Below the pieces are notes generated by a model. It worked only from the letters and a program-made list of their open reading frames with translations. It had not been told where the DNA came from and made no database searches. 64,000 nucleotides of DNA from Liolophura sinensis (taxonomy: Eukaryota > Mollusca > Polyplacophora > Chitonida > Chitonidae), in contig NW_027017954.1 in the NCBI RefSeq assembly GCF_032854445.1, positions 248,001 through 312,000 of the forward strand. The letters run 5' to 3'. Below, in pieces: positions 38,301 through 50,300 of this stretch (positions within the stretch are counted from its first letter, which is position 1; the number at the start of each line of letters is the position of its first letter). The position numbers and the translations under genes were made by a program.

Positions 38301-41300
38301 TTCGGTAAGTCGTCTCGGTGAAGCAGCACTAAATAAAAGAGCGGTGGAAATCCGTCCTGCAACAAGGAGGCACATTACACGTACATGGACCCTAATGATT
38401 CCTTCGTCGTCATATGACTGAAAAATTGTTGAGTACGACGTTAAACCCCAAGCACTCACCAATGCGGTCGCTCTGAGCTCAAGTCCAGCTCATGCTGGCT
38501 TCCTCTCCGGCCGTACGTGGGAAATAAATATAAGCGTCAAGTCCGACATTCCTATACCATTCGTAGTCCGTAAAAGGCGTTCCAAGTCGATAATCGCAAG
38601 ATCCATTTCCACAACAACGTTTAACATTAACTCCCGAAGACAAAGGTATGCAAGAAATTATACAAATAAGAAATAAAGCCGGTAACATACAAGAGAGAAG
38701 CGGTCATCAGTTTTCAATGATGCCGGGCAGACAATGAATATTCCAGGCATGAATTTCATATCAAAGTTCAAATTCGTAGTGCTTGAATGAGTTCCATGTC
38801 AAATAACAGCTAAACAAGTATCTCAGTCGCGTTTCGTTGCAACTGTTCATAAAGGCATCATGCTGATGTAATTAGCATGGCTACCTTTACGGCCCCTAGC
38901 CCCAGGTTAAGCGGTATTAGATACAGTTTGAAAATGACGAGCGTTACAGACCCTAACCGATCAGATTATGATTCAGAAGTAACGGACGATTACAGCAACC
39001 AACTTAAGGATGGTCGTGGGTTTCCCGCGGGCTCTGCCCGGTTTCCTCCCACATCAATGCTGGCTGCCGTCGTATAAGTGAAATGTTCTTGAGTACGGCG
39101 TAAAACACCAATCAAATAAATAAATAAATAAATCTATTAACAATTCTTGTTACTGTTATTGTCATTATTGCAGTCCCAATTTCAAACACGATGGTCGGGA
39201 GAATCGCAGGGGGCGTGACTGGTGTTCTTGTAGCCTGTGCCGTTGTTGTTGCAGTAATCATCATTTACAGGTAATTCGGTTAAACGCGTTACTTCTGTTA
39301 ACACCTTCTCTCAAGCAAAGTTGTTTAACGGAGCTTATTATTCCAGTGATTTTGTAGACGCACTGTTACGGGACTGGTTGACCCAGTGTCAGTATAATGT
39401 GATTGGGTAGGGTGGTTGATAGTTCAGTGGCGGCAGAACTTTGGCAGCGTGGATGGGCGGGTCGCGGGTCAAGACAGCGCCAGCTGAATTGTCAGTGCTT
39501 GTAGTTATGTAACGAAATTCTAGCGCCCGGATCATGAACCTGCCTCAGACTTGTTGAGTGCTATAAAACGAAAAATATGGTTTTAAGGATTAGGAAAAAA
39601 AAAGATATGTCAAAACAAAACAATTTTAAACATTTTTTCGCTGTAAAGGTATAGTTTATATTAATGTTATTAATCCATCTGTTTTATGCCTGTATTGCGT
39701 CAGTGGTCGGGAACATTCGGAAACCACGTCATCGATGGACATACTGAGAACGCAGGAACAGCTTAGCGCCCCCAACGCGGGTTCCCCAATGCGGGCTGTC
39801 CCCCCAAAAGAGGTGTTTTTTAACAGAAATCCCAACTGACACCACAATAATAAGCTACTTAATTTCCGGTCGAGACTTGAGAAAATTGTGGCTTAAAACT
39901 CTATTTATCCCCTCCCACCCCCACCCCCCACTCCTATACACACACTTAATAAGAAAGCGGACAAGCTTTTTGGTCCTTGAATAGGTCAGGCCACACCCTA
40001 TACTGCATATTAAAGAAATTAAAGCCAAGGGATTTATGTAGCCTTTAAGTTAAATTTTGTCTAAACTTTGGTATTACCCCTAAACTTAGATTTGAATTTA
40101 ACCACAAATTATCAATCTGTCATGAAGATCTCAGATAACTCTTAGTATTACTAAGTAATTAAATAAATGTCTTATTAAGTTTAAGACGGCTTCCTAGTTC
40201 TGGGGCCAGCTGGACCCGATGGTCTCGTCCGTGTGGTTGTCTTTGAAGATAATAATTATTAGCATGCTTATGATTATTGTATATATTATACATAAACATG
40301 CACCAGTATTCTATGTATCCCGTTAGGGTTATTTTGATCAGTCGGTTGTACGGCACAAAAACTTACCCTCCCCCCCTTCCTCAACAAACAAAACCAAAAA
40401 AGGCATGGGAGTTAACATGTTTACAAGTTCTGCCCTACATCCAAACGTGTCTGTGTTGTTTAAACGAGAAGAAAACTTAAATACATGACACTATAGGCTG
40501 AAAAGAGCACATTTCCATCTGGTGCTGCCTGCTGCATATTTTTACGACTTTTCCTCGACATACATGTAAAGCTTCGTGATCACCAAGGCGGAAAACGAAC
40601 TGTACTGTTCGCTATCTTTTTGGAAGAAGAGTTCTACCGAAAATGTACGAACTGCACTTCGGTTTCCAACAGCAATTCTCCTAACACAGAAGACTTCAGG
40701 ACTAGTACTTAGGCCAAATGGAATCGCCCAGAGCAGATTTTGGCGCTGACTTTATTTATAATTTATCAGCTTGAGGTACATGTTGGAATTTTTATGGCAT
40801 GCACCTGCATGGTAAAAATGGTATTTGATTGATATTTAAGTTTTCTTCTCCTTTGACCAGGAGGCATCATCCGTCAACAAATAAGGCACAGGCCCACGAT
40901 TCGCTGTCAGTGAGGACAATGGGTGAGATTCAACTAGAAGTTGAGGACCAACAGAGCAACAGAGGTAAGAAAATAAAAGCGAACAGTTCTTTAAAGTCAC
41001 ACTAAAGAAGACAAATTTTGAGAGAAGTCTAAAGCAGGGAAATAAAAATAACCACTTGTCATTTAGCTACACAAATGGTTACCTTATTCACTATAAGCAC
41101 GAGATATATCAACCCTGACTTTTAAAAGTCTAACATACTAAACTTAGAGACATAAATTAAGAACAAAGTAGCTTGTTTAATGGTTAACTGTTAAAAGGGT
41201 GGCTGTATGGTCTCTGAAGATTTTACATCTACATGACAGGTAATTGCATTCGGTAGGAGAGTTTTGAGTTCGAACCTGTTAATCTCCAAAGGTAAAGAAG

Positions 41301-44300
41301 TCCTACTGTGACCTGTCAAATATGTTAGGTAACTATTTTTAGTTAGATTTACTATTACAATGGGGTCTGAAATAAGTTTTACAAAAAGTTGTGCGGAGCA
41401 GACGAACGATGGAGAAAACTGAAGAACAGAAGGTTTCTGAACTCCACAAGCTTTTGAAGGAAAGAGGTGTCATTTGTGACTGTGGAATACGATGATGCAG
41501 GTGATTGGTAAATTAATGCCAATTAAGGATGTTGTATTCGCCCACATGATACAGTAGAACTGTTTTTACCTTTTACAACAAAGGAGTTCGAACTCGAAAC
41601 TACCCTACCGATGTATTTGATATATTCCGTGTTTATAGTGGATAAAACAACCACAGATCTAGGTAAATGGGGACTGAATCCCATCATTTCTCTGTTTCAG
41701 ACGCCTCTCAAAATGGAAGTGAGGGAAAGTTGTTCATCTTACAATACCCTAAATCACAAGCGTATTCTTCAAACATGTTTTGCAAACATATTTAGTATGT
41801 TTTCCATGTCGGTGCTTTCGGAATTTTGTAGAAAATTAGATCCATCATATACTGTCGATTATTAGCTGTTACAAAATCTGGGAGAAAGATGTTGTTGTTC
41901 TTGTTCTTTTGGGAGATTTGTTCTTCTTTTTCTTCTTGACCGTGGTGTATATTACTGAATTGCGCATGCGTGTCAGCACCCAAAAACTATATAAGCTGTA
42001 ATAAATAAATAAATAAACCATCAAGTTATGTAAGCATAATAGCAATGTTGATTTAACTTTCAGAATATGAAGCAGAGGACCCGGAAGTTCAAGTAGCCCC
42101 AGAGGATCCCGAGGCAACAACGTACGAGAATCACTTGAGCACGTCAGTTCCTGTGGAGGAATTCTGGGACTACATCCAAGAGAAAATGGCAGCCGATGGT
42201 TTCAAAGCCGAGTTCGCAGTAAGCTGTTAGATTGTCACGACACATTTCAACAATGTATTCATTAGTTTACGCCTGAACATCTGCTGTTAAAATTTATTAA
42301 CGATAACAACCTTAATACGGATGGTCGAGGAATTTACTCGGGTTTTGCCCGGTTTCCTTTCAGCATTATGCTGGTCGCTGTCTTACAAGTGAAGCATTCT
42401 CTTGAATGGCGTGGAAGACCAATCAACTAACTAAATGAATGTTAAAACCAATATATAGGTCTTGGTTAACGCTGACCATTATGACTTTAACGTACACGTA
42501 AATATCGCTGTGAGAAAAGTATTTTGAACTCATTGTCTTTTGTTTACACATTATGCTTAAGCTATTGTTGCTTTTTTTTTTGTTAGAAATTTCCAGCCGG
42601 ACTCCATGCCAAAGCTGAAGTGGCAAACCTTCCATACAACAAGGCTAAAAGTCGCTACAAGAATCTTGTCGCATGTAAGCATCTGTGTTTGGTAGTAAAG
42701 TGAAGAAGCAATATAGCAATAATTACAGTAACACATCAAGCAATAAGCCCTCAGTGGTAGTGAGTCCATTTTTCCAGTCTAAACCATATGCCTTATTTCC
42801 CCGATACTGAATATCCTTAATTAGGACCGACATGTATAGCCATCCAATTAACACTTGCAATAAATGATATTCCGTCACATGCCCAATAGCTTTAAATTTT
42901 AATTGCGCAGCCGTAAAAAGGGTAGGTCAGATCAGAAAGCAAAGATTTTCTTTTTTTTTGGATGAAATAAACCTTGTATTTTTATCTGTACTATCGTTGA
43001 GATCTTTCTTTCTGCATCATCTGAAAGCATTTTTTATATCTTTGATCCACAAATCATACAAAACATATGCCCTGTTGCAAGCTAGTTACATGTACAACCC
43101 GTTGTTGTGATATTCAAAACAATACTATCCCGTTAACTGCGTCCTTGTGACAAACCCTTGCTAATGCAGTGTCTTAGACCGTCCCATGACAAGACCACCG
43201 TTATCCTTTTTTATGTGAAGTAAGAGACGTTCAAATATTTATAGTCATTGAAATATGCATGTATTAAATAAAATTAAGCATCTTTTAAACAGTTGTCACA
43301 GGGACGCATGGATAGAATTTAACGGTATTAGTCCCCGAACTGCAGACAGCGGATCCCCCCCCCCCCTTCCCGTCTGTCAATCCATCTATCAAGTCAGTCA
43401 GTCAGTTAGGAAACACTTTTCGGACAACTGTCGTATAACACTTCCATCGTATTAAACTGATACCTTACACCACGCTTCACTTTGACTAATTTCCTTGGGC
43501 AAACCTCGGTAATCTTCGATCTGTTTTTACCGATATGGATAAAAAGTCTTGGAGAGAGTACACCAAGTTACAGGTCAGTCTCAAGTTTCAGGGGTTTCGT
43601 CCGTTTTCTACAACATTATGGAAGTTCCCTTGTGGACTTTGTGGACATAAATATAGCTATCTAACACTTAAAAAACACGTCCATGTTCTGTAGAAGCAAT
43701 ACTTCCAGAATTCTTGTTTTCCATCACTACTTCAATTTTTTTTTCAGATGACCACTCTCGTGTCGTCTTGAGACTCCATGGACCCAATGACAAATCAGAT
43801 TACATAAACGCCTGTTACATTGACGTAAGATTGAGTGCTAGTCGCATTAACATATATCCTTTAGTCTTAATGTTATGACTTACTTTTATCTGTTCTTATT
43901 TACGCCTACCGTCTTGGTAAGAATATATCTATAGCCTACGTTGTCTTAGTCTGTACCTAATGCTATAAATACTTAAACGTCTTAACACCAGTTAAATTTC
44001 TATTCAGCTAATTTAATATGGAAGGATTAGATATAAATATGGTAGATTCCGTCTATACACACCACGGGTACTGAGAAAAAAAACTATATTGTCTGAAAGA
44101 GACTGTCAAAAGAATTAAGAGTCAGTGGTAGTATTAGTGAAAATTGTATCTAAAATATCCTCACTCCTTTTTATTTAGATTTGTTCACTGGATTGGACAG
44201 AGGCAAATGTTCTGATAGTATGTTGAACGTCTTGAATCCTATTGATAATGCTTAAAGTCCCGTCAAAGTGACATTTTTCTTGCCAGGATTCAAGCAGTCA

Positions 44301-47300
44301 ATGAGTTTGCTTTTGTTTTTTGTTTTTTTCTTTTGGCTTTTTGTCATGCCCAGACAAACAATACAATCAGTACAATTCACATAAAGCATGTTTAGCTCTA
44401 ATTATAAAAGGTATTGAAATATTGTGGCGACATATATTACAATACATCCAAAATATTTCACTACTACATGCCACTCAATTAAAACTTAAATCTTAAAAAA
44501 CAACTAAAGGTTTTTCCATACACATTTTTAGTCTAAACTAATACTCACTTCAGGTAAACGGTTCTTCCCCATTCACTGTTGACGCATTACATTTCAGGGT
44601 TACAACCAGCCTAAGAAATTCATCGCCTCTCAAGGTAAAGATCGCCTCTTTCACTCTTAATCTGACCATGCAAATCTTTACGTAATAGTATTTATACTCG
44701 TCATGTCCTAAGAAAAAATGTGGACAATTCAAAAGGGTTGGATGAGGTACACAGTAACAACTGTGGTATAACCAGGATGGACAAAATTCTCCTTGTCAAC
44801 CCCTCAATGCTCTCTGCCCTCTACTCCTTGAAGAATTGATGCACAGGGCTGAGCGCCGAAAGGTTAGAGCAAGGAAACATAACTGGCTGACCCGGTGTCA
44901 GCATAATGTGACTGGGTGGGGGTTGGGGGGGGGGGGGGGGGGGGTCATGTCTTGTGTCTTCGATATGACTACTGGCGGCAGTATGGAGTCGCCCTGGCAC
45001 AAAAAGACAAAATATATGTATACACACCTAATGACCCCTCGTCGTCATATAACTGAAAAATTATTAAGTACGATGTTAAACCTTAAGCATACATATTTAC
45101 ATATACAATTGTAAAATTATTTTGATTAATGTTAAAATAATGGTGATGAGAAAAAGCCATTTGCCCACAAATGAAAAAAACTAACGATCTTCCTGTTTGA
45201 AATAAAGTGTCTTGGCTAGTCACGGTGCCACATTCAACATATTTTATGCAGTCGTATTTATTAGGTCAGTATCAGTATTAAAGTAGGATCTTCCAAATAA
45301 AAAGATAACGATTTTAATTGCCATAAAGAAAGTCGTGCCTCATAAATGATATGGTGTAATGTTTTACCTGATGCTCACCCACGTGATCTTGCGCTGTTCA
45401 CGTTTACATGTATCTCCACAGGGCCTACCGATCTCATCATAAACGACTTCATGCGCATGCTCTGGGAACAGAACGTGGGTAAAATTGTCATGGTGACAAA
45501 TCTGACCGAAGCAACTAAGGTATTTCTAATAGCATATTCCATTGTGCATGTACTGCTCTTAAGACAAAAACAAATGCCTGTGTTTCAAATAGTTCTTAGA
45601 TAGGGTATTCTATCAGCCCACTGGTATGAGCTGCTTCACTCCTGATTCAGGCCATACCTACATCAAAGGTAACATAACTTGAAATATATGGATCACAACT
45701 TCTATATATTGAGTGAGCCACGTTTCGGTATAGGGACTAATACACTTATCAAGCATAAAGACCGGCATTATTACCTATACCGAAACGTTGCTCACTGAAT
45801 AGGCAGAAGTTGTGATCCATATATTTGTTATGTTATCCAGTTCAATTTCTAAATGCCATTGAATGAAGTCTTACATCAAAGGTGACGTCGTTTTCACATA
45901 AGTATTTGAATAACTAGTTGATAATATTGGAATGACGAATTGGCTTGAACAATGAAATTAAGTCAAATGATAAGCAAACTTCAATGGGAGCCTTCTTTCG
46001 TGGTCCTTACTATTTTGGTTGTATTGAGTTAATGAATATTTAAAATTGTATAATGAATTCAAAGTATACACCAATGATGAGAGTATTTTCCAGTACGTTG
46101 TGCCTCAGTCTACGTGTCCTCCGTCATTGGTTTGCGTTTTAGATAAAGTGCAAACAGTACTGGCCGAGCGAAGGCTGTACGCGGTTTGGTGTCATTGAGG
46201 TTACCCTGCTTGACGAGGAGGTATATGCGCATTGCGCAATTAGAACACTGGAGCTAAGTCACACAAAGGTAGGTCTGATCAATGTCATTGGTACACTCAT
46301 TGAACTGCACAATTAGAACACTGGAGCGGAGTCACACTAAAAGAGATCCTATCGACATTATGGGTACACTTATTGAACTACACAATTAGAGCACTGGAGC
46401 GGAGTCACACTAAGAGAGATCTGATCGACATTATCGCTACACTCATAGAACTACACAATTAGAACACTGCGGCTGACTCACATCGGAACTAGCTGTACAC
46501 TTATAGAACTACGCAATTAGAGCAGCAAGGCTAAGCTGCACTCAGGTAGTTGTGATCGACACAGTAGGTACACTTATAGAATGACACACTTAGAACACCG
46601 GTAGTGGCTCACACTGAGGTAAGTGGGATCGACAGTATCTGTACACTTGTAGACCTACGCAGTTAGAACACCGAGGGAAGAAGGAGGAACCCACGTTGAC
46701 ACTAGCTGTACACCAATCGAACTACTCAATTAGAACACTATAGCGGTGTCACACTAAGGTAGGTCTGATCTACACAATTAGAGATTTAGATCAGTGGTGC
46801 TCAGTCACATCGACACTATAGGAGTACACTGACAGAACTGCACAATTAGAACACTGGTGCTGAGTCACACTAGGCACATATAGGTCTGATCGACACTATC
46901 TGAACAATTAGAGTTAGAACAGTGGTGCTCAGTCACATCGACACTATAACAGTACACTGACAGAGCTGCACAATTAGAACAATGGTGCTGAGTCAGACTA
47001 GGGTAGGACTGATCGACACCATCTGAACAATTAGAGAATTAGATCAGTGGTGCTCAGTCACGTCGACACTATAGGAGTACACTGACAGAACTGCACAATT
47101 AGAACACTGGTGCTGAGTCACACTAGGGCACATATAGGTCTGATCGACACAATCTGAACAATTAGAGTTAGAAAAGAGGTGCGCAGTCACATCGACACTA
47201 TAACAGTACACTGACAGAGCTGCACAATTAGAACACTGGTGCTGAGTCAGACTAGGGTAGGACTGATCAACACCATCTGAACAATTAGAGAATTAGATCA

Positions 47301-50300
47301 GTGGTGCTCAGTCACATCGACACTATAGGAGTACACTGACAGAACTGCACAATTAGAACACTGGTGCTGAGTCACAATAGGGTAGGTCTGATCGACACTA
47401 TCTGAACAATTAGAGTTAGAAAAGAGGTGCGCAGTCACATCAGCACTATAACAGTACACTGAGAGAACTGCACAATTAGAACACTGGTGCTGAGTCACAC
47501 TAAGGTACACATAGGTCTGGTCGACACTATTAGAGAATTAGATCAGTGGTGCTCAGTCACATCGACACTATAGGAGTACACTGACAGAACTGCACAATTA
47601 GAACACTGATGCTGAGTCACACTAGGGTAGGTCTGATCGACACCATCTGAACAATTAGAGAATTAGATCAGTGGTGCTCAGTTACATCGACTCTATAGGA
47701 GCACACTGACAGAACTGCACAATTAGAACATTGGTGCTGAGTCACACTAAGGTAGGTCTGATCGACACTATTTGTACTTTTATAGAATTACACAAATGCA
47801 ACACTGGTACTTACATGTAGTAATATCGACACAAGCTGTACACTAACTGTACACTTAGAGCACTAGAGCCGAATAACAAGGTAGGTTCACACATCACTTT
47901 TCAGTATTCCCGTCATCGTTTGCTCGCATGTATCCCTGTATACCCTTTGTAACTTTGCACATGTAAGAAAGTGTTCAAAATACTTGTACATATAGTTCAT
48001 TATTGCATGATTACCCTCAATTCTCAATTTCTGTCCAAAATGTCTGTAGGTTATTTATTTATTTATTTATTTGATTGGTGTTTTAAAGCGTACTCAAGAA
48101 TATTTCACTTATACGACGTCGGTCAGCATTATGATGGGAGGAAACCCAGGACCATCCGCAGGTTACTGGAAGACCTCCCCACATATGGCCGGAGAGGAAG
48201 CCAGCATAAGCTGGACTTGGTAGAGGGGATTAGCACGCTAGCGCGGCGCAATGACCTAAGGCCCTTTCACCAATACGGTCGCTGTGAGTACAAGTCCGTC
48301 TCTTTGCTGGCTTCCTCTCCGGTCGTACATGGGAAGGTCTGCAGCAACATGTGAATGGTCGTGGGTATCGTCCTGGCTCTGTCCGGTTTCCTTCCACCAT
48401 AATTCTGGCTGCCGTCGTTGAAGTGAAATTTTCTTGAGTACGACGTAAACTACCAATCAAATAAATAAATAGATTCTTCCAACATGCCCAGAGTTTCCCT
48501 AAAATGTAATTGTAACATATGTACAATATATTGGTATTATAACACAATCAAAGACGAGGATACAAGATGAGAATCTGCCTATAAGATGAGCAAATTCTGT
48601 TGGCTATTGGTTTATGCTTTCCTTACCACCATTACTTTTGTCACGCATCTGATCGGAAAATCTCCTCAGGTGAAAAACAAGACGAAGATTCTCAAACAGT
48701 TTCACTTCTCGGCTTGGCCAGATCACGGGGCACCTTCCGATGCCACAATTCTGCTTGACTTTCGAGATAAGGTTCTGGAGTACAACTCGACTTTACCTGG
48801 ACCAATTCTCGTCCATTGCAGGTAGGCGTGGGAACAAACAATCCAGATCAACCTAGAGAGAAACATTTTGAAATGCAATGCTAGTTCTGAAATAAACACC
48901 ACTTTTGAGTTCTTCATTTGAATCAAACATTTTATACTTTTGCACTAATCACGCAGATTACGTATGAAATATAAATTAACCATTTTTGAAAAACAAATGA
49001 TCGAGAGTGTATAGGAAATCTAACACCTTCATTCTTTGTTTCTTAAAATCGCTAAGAGTAGAATATCTCATAAGTACATATGGCAAAAGTGTGCAGGATC
49101 TGTGAAAAGTCAAAATGATGTGCACTAATTCCACTTAAAAATAAACCATAAATATTTCAGATTCGCGATATCTTTTAAACTAGGATGCAAGCAAATTGAA
49201 TATTGATTAAGTTTCCGCGTCTAGAATAATGTCTTGTCTTTCTAGCATCAATGATGCCTGTTTTCATGGCTCCGTGTTAATTCCTTTCTCTATATGCGCA
49301 TTCTTCTTATTTACGAGGGAGGGGGGGTGCTCCGTGGCTCAGTGGCTCAGTTGGTTAGCGGGATAGCGTAGCGTAATAGCCCAGTAGTCTCTCACCACTG
49401 CAGTCGCTGTGAGTTCAAGGTCCAGCTCATGCTGGCTTCCTCTCCGGCTTTAAGTGGGAAGGCCTGCCAGCAACTTGCGGATGATCATGGTTTTCCGCCG
49501 GGCTCTGCCCGGTTTCCACCCACCATAATGCTGGCCGCCCGTCGTATGAGTGAAATACTCTTGAGTACGGCATAAAAAAATCAATCAAATAAATAAATAA
49601 ATAAATAAATATTATTTTCGGGAGGGAACGAATTAAACTATGTTTTGCAAAGTGATCTTGCGGTTGTGGACGTCGATTATTTTTAAAGATTGGCATGAAA
49701 ATCTTTGTTTTCCAAAAAAAACACATGCGCAGTTGATATTAATCCTGACGTGATTCAAGACACGTTCTGTGTTAGATTGATAGCACCCAGACTTCGTTTA
49801 AAACCTTTGTCATGTGGTTATTAAATATAGTACGGCATGGCATGACTTCAACGGTGTCAGTCCTTTAGTTGAATTAAATTGTGGTAGTTACCGCCGACAT
49901 TGTCTCTCAAAAGGCACAGTCTTTAAATCTTTTTCAAGGTAAACCTTCAACGTGCGCATGCCGGTTATTAAAGAAGCGATCTTGTCAAGAGTTGGGATAT
50001 CTGTTGTGGAGTACTTTTTGCCTTATAATTTTACTCTACCTGTTGTACGCATGCGTGTCTTGGAACAGTGCTGGGATTGGACGCACGGGAACGTTCATAG
50101 CTCTGGATTACCCTGATCAATCAGGCTAAAGAAGAGAATGTGGTGAATGTGCCGGCCTGGTGATGATTCTGAGACAGCAGCGGGTCAACATGGTGCAGAC
50201 ACAGGTACAATTAGCCATAAAAAGACTGCAGATCTGGTTTGGAAATTCCAATCTTCTCTAAGTGTACAGATATACCACAGGAAACCAAATTGTGTAATAT

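Larger units (their letters stand above)
38032..39132 (+). repeat. SINE-A interrupted by two insertions
   Basis: The head lies at 38032-38101, the middle at about 38454-38520 and the tail at about 38992-39132. SINE-B separates head from middle, element X separates middle from tail. Confidence 0.85.

Noticed and set aside
47298-47510. Minus-strand repeated peptide with QCSNCAVLSVY
   Set aside because: Translation of the exon 19 minisatellite.
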